Assembly (NCBI GenBank): GCA_947585885.1
Contig: CANPXI010000001.1
Location: 1-34,265 of the forward strand
Length of the DNA: 34,265 nucleotides
Direction of reading: 5' to 3'
Origin: an uncultured Bacilli bacterium
GTDB taxonomy: Bacteria > Bacillota_I > Bacilli_A > RF39 > UBA660
The position numbers were made by a program, and so were the translations under genes. Position 1 is the first letter of the stretch. Each line of letters starts with the position of its first letter. Positions 14,780-22,125 of the stretch are shown here, piece by piece. Under the pieces are notes generated by a model, which worked only from the letters and a program-made list of their open reading frames with translations, made no database searches and was not told the DNA's origin.

Positions 14780-15526
14780 ATGATAAAAATTAATAATGTT
14801 TCTATGAGATTTAATTTAGGAGTAGAAAAAAATAATTCTTTAAAAAACGTATTTATAAGAATATTATCATTTAAAAAAAGAAAAAAAGAAGAATTTTGGG
14901 CACTAAAAGATGTAACATTTAATATAGAAAGAGGAGAAGTAATTGGCCTAATTGGCTCAAATGGAGCAGGTAAAAGTACTTTATTAAAAGTAGTAAGTGG
15001 AGTAATGAAACCAACAAAAGGATCAGTAAAAGTAAATGGTGTAATATCCCCAATGATAGAATTAGGAGCTGGTTTTGATCCAGAACTTACTGCAAGAGAA
15101 AATATATACTTAAATGGTGCAATACTAGGATATTCAAAAAAATTCTTAAATGAAAAATTTGATGAAATTGTAGAATTTTCAGAACTAAAAAATTTCTTAG
15201 ATGTTCCTGTAAAAAACTTTTCTTCTGGTATGACCGCAAAATTAGCTTTTAGTATAGCAACAGTTGTAGATCCAGAAATACTAATTGTAGACGAAATACT
15301 TTCTGTAGGTGACATAAAATTCCAAGAAAAAAGCAAAAACAAAATGCTTTCAATGATAACAGGTGGTACTACTGTATTATATGTATCACACTCACTTGAT
15401 TCAATAAAAGAACTTTGTACAAAAGTAGTATGGTTAGATCATGGCCAAGTAGTTAAAATAGGAGATCCAAAAACAATATGTGATGAATACTATGAAAAAT
15501 TAATGGGAAAGAAAAATGAAAAATAA
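14780..15526 (+). CDS. tagH: Polysaccharide/teichoic acid ABC exporter ATP-binding protein (TagH/Wzt)
   Basis: The product is 248 aa, a single ATPase domain. Walker A is GSNGAGKST (59-67), the signature is FSSGM (147-151), Walker B is ILIVDE (167-172) and the switch His is His204 (YVSHSLDS). ELGAGFDPELTARENIYLNG (95-114) is the segment typical of Wzt/TagH and separates it from ordinary importers. It powers the TagG permease. No C-terminal carbohydrate-binding domain (Wzt-C) or TagH-type extracellular extension is present, so export probably does not need a chain-end signal read by this subunit. AAGGA lies about 14 bases before the ATG, slightly far. Confidence 0.94.
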   Translation: MIKINNVSMRFNLGVEKNNSLKNVFIRILSFKKRKKEEFWALKDVTFNIERGEVIGLIGSNGAGKSTLLKVVSGVMKPTKGSVKVNGVISPMIELGAGFDPELTARENIYLNGAILGYSKKFLNEKFDEIVEFSELKNFLDVPVKNFSSGMTAKLAFSIATVVDPEILIVDEILSVGDIKFQEKSKNKMLSMITGGTTVLYVSHSLDSIKELCTKVVWLDHGQVVKIGDPKTICDEYYEKLMGKKNEK

Positions 15527-16454
15527 ATTTAGTTTAATCGTACCAGTTTATAATGTAGAAAAATATTTGGAAAAATGCTTAAATAGCATAATAAATCAAA
15601 CATATAAAGACTTTGAAGTTATAATAGTTATTGATGGCTCCAAAGATAATAGTGAAAGCATTTGTAAAAAATATGCAGAAAACGATAACAGAATAAAAAT
15701 AATAAAACAAAAAAACAAAGGATTATCAGAAGCTAGAAACGAAGGAATAAAAAAAGCGACAGGAGACTATTTACTCTTTATAGATAGTGATGATTTTATA
15801 GAATTAAATCTTTTAGAAACTTTAAATAATGCATTAGAAAAAGATATTGATTTAATACGCTTTCAAGCAAACAACATAATAGATGAAAAAATAATTCCAT
15901 ATAATGAAACACCATTTGAAACAACAAATGGATTAGATGCATTTAATAAAATAAGAAAATATCATTATGTAGAACCAGTATGGGTTTATTTATATAATAA
16001 AAAATTTTGGGATAAACATAATTTTAAATATGTAAAAGATTGTGTCGCAGAAGATTATGGTTTAATTCCATATGTAATTGCATGTGCAAAAACAGTAAAA
16101 TCTATTAATTATATAGGATATAACTACATAACAAGAGTTGGTAGTTTAATGACAAGTAAAGATTATTCTAAAAAAATAAAAAGAATAGAAGATATGATAT
16201 TTCAAAGAAATAATTTAAAAGAAAAATTAAGCACCATAAATAATAGTGAAAACATTTTGGCATTTCTAAATGATGCTTTAATATATCACATAACAACTCT
16301 AAATAAAAAAGACTACAAAAAATATAATAAAAAACTAAAAGAATTAAATTGTTATGATTTATTAAAAACAGATACACTAAAACATAAAATAAAAAAAATG
16401 ATATTAGTTCATAATTCATGGTTCTTTTACCATTATCTTGTGAGGTTTTTATGA
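15516..16454 (+). CDS. GT2 family glycosyltransferase
   Basis: The product is 312 aa. The GT-A start is FSLIVPVYNVEKYL, with IDGSKDNSE (39-47), KGLSEARNEGI (68-78) and DSDD (90-93). The acceptor half has VWVYLYNKKFW and CVAEDYGLIPYVI in place of the WNKLY/EDIPF pattern of its two GT2 neighbours, so it probably differs in acceptor. It starts inside the last 11 bases of tagH and overlaps the next gene by four bases, so this is one coupled block. It likely adds one sugar to the lipid-linked chain in the cytoplasm. Donor and linkage are unknown. Confidence 0.88.
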   Translation: MKNKFSLIVPVYNVEKYLEKCLNSIINQTYKDFEVIIVIDGSKDNSESICKKYAENDNRIKIIKQKNKGLSEARNEGIKKATGDYLLFIDSDDFIELNLLETLNNALEKDIDLIRFQANNIIDEKIIPYNETPFETTNGLDAFNKIRKYHYVEPVWVYLYNKKFWDKHNFKYVKDCVAEDYGLIPYVIACAKTVKSINYIGYNYITRVGSLMTSKDYSKKIKRIEDMIFQRNNLKEKLSTINNSENILAFLNDALIYHITTLNKKDYKKYNKKLKELNCYDLLKTDTLKHKIKKMILVHNSWFFYHYLVRFL

Positions 16455-17368
16455 TTAAAGTAAGTATAGTTGTACCAATTTATAACACAGGTAAATATTT
16501 ACCTAGATGTATTGAATCATTATTAAATCAAACTTTAAAAGAAATAGAAATAATACTAATAAATGATGGTTCTAAAGAAGACATAGATTCCATTATAAAA
16601 AAATATAAAGATGAAAGAATAAAATACATAAAAAAAGAAAACGAGGGAATAGGTAAAACAAGAAATCTTGGTATTAGCCTTGCAAAAGGTGAATACATAA
16701 TGTTTGTAGATTCAGATGACTTTGTAGAAGAATATTATTCTGAAAAACTATATAATGAAATAACAAAAACAAATAGTGATGTAGTTATAAGTAATTATTT
16801 TGAAGTTATAAATGGTAACAAAAAAGAAAAAAACTATCCATATTTTAACTCATCAAATCTTAAAGATAATCCTGAAATATTAAATAAGATAAATTTAAGC
16901 ACATGGAACAAAATATATAAAGCTTCTTTAATAAAAAATAATGACATAAAATTTGATGAAAAACTTAAATTTGAAGATGTACCTTTTATTGTTAAATCAC
17001 TTGAATGTGCACAAAAAATATCAAAAATTAATGATTTTATCTATGATTATATAATACATGAAAACAGTGAAACCACAACAATAGATAAAAGGATGTTTGA
17101 TATATTTAAAATTACTGACATAACATTTAATATTTTAAATAAAGAAGTATATAAAAAAGAAAGAACAAATCTTTTAGTACAAATAATTACATATAACATA
17201 ATGAATTTAAGAAACATAAGAGATATTAAAACAAAAATTAAATTTATAAACATAGCTTTTAAAAAATTAAAAGAATATGATAAAAATTGGAAAAAATGTG
17301 AATATATAAAAATAGTAAAAAAGAATAAACTTTTAACAACTTTATACTGCATAACTGCAAGAAGATAA
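16451..17368 (+). CDS. GT2 family glycosyltransferase, paralogue of the gene at 12962
   Basis: The product is 305 aa from the ATG at 16451, which overlaps the previous stop as ATGA and has GTGAGG upstream. An in-frame ATG at 16418 lacks a ribosome site. Motifs are VSIVVPIYNTGKYL, INDGSKED (37-44), NEGIGKTRNLGI (64-75), DSDD (87-90), STWNKIYK and FEDVPFIVKSL. The last 120 residues mirror those of the gene at 12962-13900, down to the C-terminal Trp-Lys-Lys motif. It should add a sugar to the same lipid-linked glycan at the cytoplasmic face. It is the last gene of the TagGH operon; no hairpin is seen after it. Confidence 0.88.
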   Translation: MIKVSIVVPIYNTGKYLPRCIESLLNQTLKEIEIILINDGSKEDIDSIIKKYKDERIKYIKKENEGIGKTRNLGISLAKGEYIMFVDSDDFVEEYYSEKLYNEITKTNSDVVISNYFEVINGNKKEKNYPYFNSSNLKDNPEILNKINLSTWNKIYKASLIKNNDIKFDEKLKFEDVPFIVKSLECAQKISKINDFIYDYIIHENSETTTIDKRMFDIFKITDITFNILNKEVYKKERTNLLVQIITYNIMNLRNIRDIKTKIKFINIAFKKLKEYDKNWKKCEYIKIVKKNKLLTTLYCITARR

Positions 17369-17376
17369 GTAATTGA

Positions 17377-17405
17377 TTGAAAAAAAATAACAATTAAGAT
17401 ATAAT
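17377..17405 (+). promoter_or_regulatory. Strong SigA-type promoter of the heptose operon
   Basis: TTGAAA (17377-17382), a 17-base spacer and TATAAT (17400-17405) are followed by a leader of about 40 bases, then GAGAGG and the ATG at 17455. Confidence 0.85.
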
Positions 17406-17454
17406 GAAATTAGTGATAAAGTTATTAATTAAATAAAAGAGAGGTAAGAAGAAT

Positions 17455-18432
17455 ATGATAATAACAAAAACACCTTTTAGAGTAAGCCTATGTGGTGGAG
17501 GAAGTGACCTTCCAACTTTCTATGAAAAAAATGGAGGATGTGTAATTAGCACTACAATAAAAAAATACATGTATATAACATCTCATCCATCATTTAATAA
17601 ACATCAAACTGTACTTAAATATTCTAAAATAGAAACAGTAACAAACTTAGATGATATTGAACATTCAATCTTTAGAGAATGTCTTAAACAAGAAGGAGTA
17701 GAAGGACTAGAAATTACTTCTATAGCTGATGTTCCTCAAGGTACAGGCTTAGGTTCTTCAAGCTCATTTACAGTTGGACTTTTAAAAAATTTAAAATGTC
17801 ATAAAAGAGAATACATATCTGATTCAGAATTAGCAGAAATGGCATGTGATATGGAAATAAATAAACTAGGAAATCCAATTGGTAAACAAGATCAATATGC
17901 AGCTGCATTTGGTGGACTTAACTTTTATCAATTTAATAAAGATGGTTCAGTATATGTGGAACCAATAATGATGAGCAAAGAATCATATAATCAATTAGAA
18001 AAAAACTTAATAATGTTATATGTTGGTGGTGAACACAGTGCATCTTCTATTTTAAAAGAACAATCAAAGAATATGACTTCTCTTAAAGATAAAGAAGAAG
18101 GACAAAAAAGAATAGTAGAATTAACTCATGAATTAAAATATGAACTAGAACATAATAACATAGATGCAGTCGGTAGAATACTAGATGAAAACTGGAAAAT
18201 AAAGAAAACATTAGCAAACGGAATATCAAATAACGAATTTGATAGACTATATGGAAAAGCCATAAAAAATGGAGCAACTGGTGGAAAAATTTTAGGAGCT
18301 GGAGGAAGTGGTTTCTTCTTATTCTATGTTCCAGAAGAAAATCAAAAGAAATTTAGAGAAGCAATGAAAGAACTAAAAGAAATGGAATTTAAATTTGATC
18401 ATCAAGGATCAACAATAATATTTGTAAATTAA
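17455..18432 (+). CDS. hddA: D-glycero-alpha-D-manno-heptose 7-phosphate kinase (GHMP family)
   Basis: The product is 325 aa. GHMP kinase motifs are TPFRVSLCGGGSDLPTFYE (6-24; the 'RxSLxGGGSD' of heptose and fucose kinases), VPQGTGLGSSSSF (93-105, ATP loop) and GATGGKILGAGGSGFF near the C-terminus. It phosphorylates heptose 7-phosphate at C1 to the alpha-1,7-bisphosphate, the step specific to the GDP-heptose branch. The same operon holds GmhA, a GmhB-like phosphatase and a nucleotidyltransferase, which makes heptose more likely than fucose or mevalonate as substrate. It is the first gene behind a strong promoter, in the cytoplasm. Confidence 0.88.
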   Translation: MIITKTPFRVSLCGGGSDLPTFYEKNGGCVISTTIKKYMYITSHPSFNKHQTVLKYSKIETVTNLDDIEHSIFRECLKQEGVEGLEITSIADVPQGTGLGSSSSFTVGLLKNLKCHKREYISDSELAEMACDMEINKLGNPIGKQDQYAAAFGGLNFYQFNKDGSVYVEPIMMSKESYNQLEKNLIMLYVGGEHSASSILKEQSKNMTSLKDKEEGQKRIVELTHELKYELEHNNIDAVGRILDENWKIKKTLANGISNNEFDRLYGKAIKNGATGGKILGAGGSGFFLFYVPEENQKKFREAMKELKEMEFKFDHQGSTIIFVN

Positions 18433-18444
18433 GGAGGAAAAAAT

Positions 18445-19380
18445 ATGAAAGCATTAGTAACAGGTGGAGCAGGATTTATTGGTTCACACTTAGTAGAAAG
18501 ATTATTAAATGAGGGTTATGAAGTTATATGTGTAGATAACTTCACACTAGGTACACAAGAAAGGGTAGATAAATTTATTAATAACTCTAATTATAAATTT
18601 TATAAAATAGATATTAATAACACTGAAGATTTTTGTAATCAATTAAAAGATGAAAAAATAGACATAATCTATCATCTAGCAGCAAATTCTGATATACAAA
18701 AAGGTGGAAAAAATCCAATGGTAGATTATAATGACACATTTATGACAACATTTAGTGTACTTGAATTAATGAGAAGAAACAACATAAAAAATCTATTCTT
18801 CTCTTCTACTTCAGCTATATATGGAGATGAAAAAGGACTATTAATGACAGAAGACTTAGGAGGATTAAAACCAATTTCGTATTATGGAGGAGCAAAATTT
18901 GCAAGTGAATCATTTATCTCTTCTTATTCTTACATGAATGATTTTAACACAATGATATTTAGATTCCCAAATGTAATAGGCCCAAGTCTAACACATGGAG
19001 TAATATTTGACTTTAAGAAAAAACTAGAAAAAAATCCTAATGAACTTGAAATATTAGGTGATGGAACTCAAACAAAACCATACATCTATGTATTAGATTT
19101 AATAGATGTAATAATGATGATGACAAAAGAAATACCAAAAGGTATTGAAATATATAATATAGGCGTTGAAACTGCTACAAGTGTAACTACAATAGCCGAC
19201 ATAGTTTGTGAAGAACTAGGATACCAAAATGTAAAATATAAATATACAGGTGGTAATGTAGGATGGAAAGGTGATGTTCCTAAATTTCAATTTGATTTAA
19301 CAAAAATTCATAATAAAGGATGGCATTCATCATATACATCAGATGAAGCTGTAAGAGAAACAGTAAGACACATAAAATAA
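18445..19380 (+). CDS. NAD-dependent epimerase/dehydratase (extended SDR) of the heptose operon
   Basis: The product is 311 aa. The NAD-binding motif is GGAGFIGSHL (7-16), the Asp of VDNFTLG follows strand 2, and the catalytic YGGAK is the YxxxK motif. RFPNVIGP, GDGTQTKPYIYVLDLID and the C-terminal WKGDVPKFQFD are those of the UDP-glucose 4-epimerase/GDP-mannose-dehydratase-like branch. It lies between the heptose kinase and the guanylyltransferase fusion, with AAGGAGG before the start. I infer that it acts on GDP-heptose (oxidation, epimerisation or dehydration), as SDR enzymes do in Campylobacter heptose loci. It could instead make another nucleotide sugar for the same polymer. Confidence 0.82.
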   Translation: MKALVTGGAGFIGSHLVERLLNEGYEVICVDNFTLGTQERVDKFINNSNYKFYKIDINNTEDFCNQLKDEKIDIIYHLAANSDIQKGGKNPMVDYNDTFMTTFSVLELMRRNNIKNLFFSSTSAIYGDEKGLLMTEDLGGLKPISYYGGAKFASESFISSYSYMNDFNTMIFRFPNVIGPSLTHGVIFDFKKKLEKNPNELEILGDGTQTKPYIYVLDLIDVIMMMTKEIPKGIEIYNIGVETATSVTTIADIVCEELGYQNVKYKYTGGNVGWKGDVPKFQFDLTKIHNKGWHSSYTSDEAVRETVRHIK

Positions 19381-19390
19381 AGAGGTAAAT

Positions 19391-20695
19391 ATGAAAGCAA
19401 TAATAATGGCCGGAGGAAAAGGCACAAGAATTTCTTCTATAACTCAAGACGAAATACCTAAACCAATGTTAACAATAGGGAATAAACCAATACTTGAGCA
19501 TCAAATAGAATGCTTAAAATCATCTAATATAGATGAAGTAATAATAATAATCGGACATTTAGGAGAAAAAATATCTGAATACTTTAAAGATGGTAAAGAT
19601 TTTGGAATAAAAATATCATATATAAAAGAAGATCCAAATAATCCACTTGGAACTGCAGGATCATTATATTACTTAAAAGATAGAATTAAAGAAGATTTTA
19701 TTCTAATTTTTGGTGATGTATTTTTAAGTGTAGATTTTAACAAAATGATAGAATTTCATAAAAAATCTAAAGGTGACGTAACATTACTTACACATCCAAA
19801 CTCACACCCATTTGATAGTGACTTAGTAATAATAGATAAAAATAATCAAGTATTAGGTTTTGATTCAAAAAATAATATTAGAAACTATAATTATCATAAT
19901 CTTGTAAATACAGGAATATACATGTTTACTCCAAAAATTTTTGAATACATTAAAGAGCCTATTAAACTAGGAATTGAACATGATGTTATTGATAAAATGT
20001 TAAAAGATAACGTTAAAATATATTCGTATAAATCGACTGAATATATGAAAGATATGGGAACTCCAGATAGATATTTACAAGTTAATGAAGATTATAAAAA
20101 TGGCATTTGTACTAAAAAAAATCTTTCTAATAAACAAAAATGTATATTTTTAGATAGAGATGGTACATTAATTAAGTATGTAAGATTTTTAAATAAAAAA
20201 GAAGATCTTGAATTATTAAGTAATGTTGCAAGTGCAATAAAACTTATTAATAATAGTGAATATTTATGTATAGTTGTAACAAATCAACCAGTAATTGCAA
20301 GAGGTGAATGTACCTTAGAAGAATTAGAAGAAATACATAAAAAACTAGAAACATTACTAGGAAATGACGGAGCTTATTTAGATGGAATATATTATTGTCC
20401 ACATCATCCTGATAAAGGTTTTCCTGGAGAAATTAAAGAACTTAAAATTAATTGTAATTGCAGAAAACCAAATACAGGTATGATAGATAAAGCAGTAGAA
20501 GATTTTAACATAGAACTAAAAGACTCTATTATGATTGGTGATAGCACTACAGATATTGCTCTTGCAAAAAATGCTGGAATAAAATCAATATTAGTTTTAA
20601 CAGGTGAAAGAGGTAAAGATAATAAATATGATGTAACACCAGATGAAACATATGATGATTTATATTGTGCTGTAAAAAAATTAGTAAAGGAATAA
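19391..20695 (+). CDS. Fusion: heptose 1-phosphate nucleotidyltransferase (HddC-like) plus heptose 1,7-bisphosphate phosphatase (GmhB-like)
   Basis: The product is 434 aa with two enzymes in one chain. Residues 1-238 are a sugar-nucleotidyltransferase: MAGGKGTR (6-13), IPKPMLTIGNKPILEH, FGDVF (107-111) and MGTPDRYL. Residues 250-434 are a GmhB-type HAD phosphatase: DRDGT (255-259) with its nucleophile Asp255, VVTNQP, a zinc site of CPHHP (336-340) plus CNCRKP (355-360), and GDSTTD (383-388). Together they remove the C1-proximal pathway block: the HAD makes heptose 1-phosphate and the N-terminal domain activates it, by family analogy with GTP. In well-known pathways these are separate proteins. 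The order in the chain is reversed relative to the reaction order. Confidence 0.88.
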   Translation: MKAIIMAGGKGTRISSITQDEIPKPMLTIGNKPILEHQIECLKSSNIDEVIIIIGHLGEKISEYFKDGKDFGIKISYIKEDPNNPLGTAGSLYYLKDRIKEDFILIFGDVFLSVDFNKMIEFHKKSKGDVTLLTHPNSHPFDSDLVIIDKNNQVLGFDSKNNIRNYNYHNLVNTGIYMFTPKIFEYIKEPIKLGIEHDVIDKMLKDNVKIYSYKSTEYMKDMGTPDRYLQVNEDYKNGICTKKNLSNKQKCIFLDRDGTLIKYVRFLNKKEDLELLSNVASAIKLINNSEYLCIVVTNQPVIARGECTLEELEEIHKKLETLLGNDGAYLDGIYYCPHHPDKGFPGEIKELKINCNCRKPNTGMIDKAVEDFNIELKDSIMIGDSTTDIALAKNAGIKSILVLTGERGKDNKYDVTPDETYDDLYCAVKKLVKE

Positions 20696-20696
20696 T

Positions 20697-21424
20697 ATGA
20701 AAATAATCAAAAAAATAGTAAATAAAATAATATATGAAAAACCCACAACTTTTGTTTGTAACGGGGGGGTAATATTATTTACTTTGAAGGGAAACAAATC
20801 TCTTTACAAGAAGTACCAAAATATAACATAAAAATTAATGGAAAAAATAACATATTAAAATTAAATCCAATAAAAGGAGATGGAATAATAAATTTAGAAG
20901 TTTCAGGAGATAATTGCCTTTTTGAAATAGGAAAAAATAATACAATTAATAACCCAGTAACTATAATGTTTTGTGGAACAAGTGCTAGAAAGGCAAGTCA
21001 TGCAAAAATAATAATTAAAGATAATAATATATTTAATGGTTCTAATAATTTGATAATTGGACCATTAGATAAAAAACTTGAAATAGGTAATAATAATTTA
21101 TTTGCTAACCATATAATATTTAGATGCAGAAACGACCATTTAATTTATGATAAAGAAAGTTTAGAAATATTAAATATAGATAAAGATGTAATAATAGGAG
21201 ATAACAATTGGATATGTGAATATGTGACATTTTTACCAAAAGCAAAAATCAAAAATAACACTGTTGTATCAACAGGGACAATCGTAAACAAAGAAATAAA
21301 TGAATCTAATGTTTTATTAGTAGGAAGACCAGTTACAATAAAAAGAAGAAATATTAATTGGAGTATATCTTCTAGTAAAGAAAAAATTGATTATGATAAT
21401 TCTATCAAATTAAAGGAGGAATGA
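20697..21424 (+). pseudogene. Hexapeptide-type acyltransferase with frameshift at a G7 tract (probably phase-variable, OFF as read)
   Basis: The ATG at 20697 has AAGGA five bases upstream and reads MKIIKKIVNKIIYEK and on to Asn22. It then enters seven G (20763-20769) and stops early near 20830. The rest of the protein is intact in another frame, open from 20762 to the TGA at 21422-21424. It reads NIIYFEGKQISLQEVPKYNI, then beta-helix repeats (NNILKLNP, LFEIGKNNTI, FNGSNNLIIGP, LEIGNNNLFANHIIF) and the acetyltransferase end IIGDNNWICEYVTFLPKA, STGTIVNKEI and VGRPV. One extra G (G8) or two fewer would fuse the halves into about 240 aa. The internal ATG at 20966 has no ribosome site and starts mid-domain. 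The gmhA ribosome site lies in its 3' end. An assembly error in the G-run is the main alternative. Confidence 0.8.
20763..20769 (+). repeat. Poly-G tract (G7) in the acyltransferase gene
   Basis: Seven consecutive G on the coding strand, about 66 bases after the ATG. The upstream and downstream frames join only with 5 or 8 G. Apart from the G8 at 29136-29143 no G- or C-run longer than five was seen in the window. Confidence 0.9.
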
Positions 21425-21427
21425 TAA

Positions 21428-22039
21428 ATGATAGATTTTAAAAATGCAATTAAAGAATATTATGAAAGAGAAATGGAATGCATCAAAAGATTCGATTTAG
21501 ACAAAATTAATGAAGCAATGAATATTCTCTATGAAACATATCAAAATGAAGGGACTATATATGTATGTGGTAATGGTGGTTCAGCTTCAACTGCAAGTCA
21601 TATGCAAAACGATTTTAATAAAGGCATAAGTGAATATGTAGATAAAAAATTTAATTTCTATTGTTTAAATGATAATGTATCAACTATGATGGCTATTGCA
21701 AATGATATAGGATATGAGGAAATATTCAGATTCCAAATAAAAAATAAAATAAAACCTAATGATTTATTTATAGGAATCTCAGGAAGTGGAAACTCAAAAA
21801 ATGTTTTAAATGCAGCTGAATATGCAAAAGAACAAGGTGCTAAAGTTTTAGGAATAACTGGATACTCTGGTGGAAAATTAAAAGAAATGTCAGATTATTC
21901 AATGCATGTTGATGAAAATGATATGCAAATAGCAGAAGACTTACATATGACTTTTGATCATATGATGATGAAAATATTTTATAATTATCTAACCAAAGGT
22001 GAAATATCAGGACAAAACATAAATGATGTTCATTGTTAA
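21428..22039 (+). CDS. gmhA: Sedoheptulose 7-phosphate isomerase (SIS domain)
   Basis: The product is 203 aa, the usual GmhA length. The SIS domain shows VCGNGGSASTASHMQNDF (46-63), the GmhA substrate loop, plus GISGSGNSKNV (116-126) and the catalytic-helix region AEDLHMTFDHMM (169-180), which carries the Glu and His of the family. It converts sedoheptulose 7-phosphate to D-glycero-D-manno-heptose 7-phosphate in the cytoplasm, the entry step for HddA. It is last in the operon. GGAGG lies within the 3' end of the frameshifted acyltransferase, so its translation may be affected by whether ribosomes reach that end. A hairpin terminator follows. Confidence 0.93.
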   Translation: MIDFKNAIKEYYEREMECIKRFDLDKINEAMNILYETYQNEGTIYVCGNGGSASTASHMQNDFNKGISEYVDKKFNFYCLNDNVSTMMAIANDIGYEEIFRFQIKNKIKPNDLFIGISGSGNSKNVLNAAEYAKEQGAKVLGITGYSGGKLKEMSDYSMHVDENDMQIAEDLHMTFDHMMMKIFYNYLTKGEISGQNINDVHC

Positions 22040-22044
22040 TAATT

Positions 22045-22066
22045 AGAGGCTAAAAACCTCTTTTTT
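22045..22066 (+). terminator. Terminator of the heptose operon
   Basis: AGAGG and CCTCT form a 5-bp stem around CTAAAAA, followed by six T. It lies six bases after the gmhA stop. Confidence 0.7.
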
Positions 22067-22090
22067 ATACATTTTAATAATCAATATGAA

Positions 22091-22125
22091 TATTTTAAAA
22101 CAGAAACCTAATCAAGTTTCTGTTT
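22091..22125 (-). terminator. Terminator of the GT8-GT2 gene
   Basis: On the minus strand AAACAGAAAC pairs perfectly with GTTTCTGTTT around an 8-base loop that contains the stop codon (22108-22110). It is followed by TTTAAAATA, a short T-run. It stops transcription converging with the heptose operon. Confidence 0.7.

Noticed and set aside
14704..15342. Minus-strand open frame of 212 codons
   Set aside because: It is antisense to tagH, which has full ATPase motifs; a shadow of AT-rich codon use.
17455..18432. Mevalonate or fucose kinase
   Set aside because: The GHMP motifs alone would allow it, but the operon carries GmhA, a GmhB-type phosphatase and a sugar nucleotidyltransferase, which fit heptose.
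20966..21424. Separate 152-aa acyltransferase gene starting at 20966
   Set aside because: No ribosome site precedes the ATG and it starts mid-domain. The same frame encodes matching beta-helix sequence back to 20762, so it is the 3' part of a frameshifted gene.
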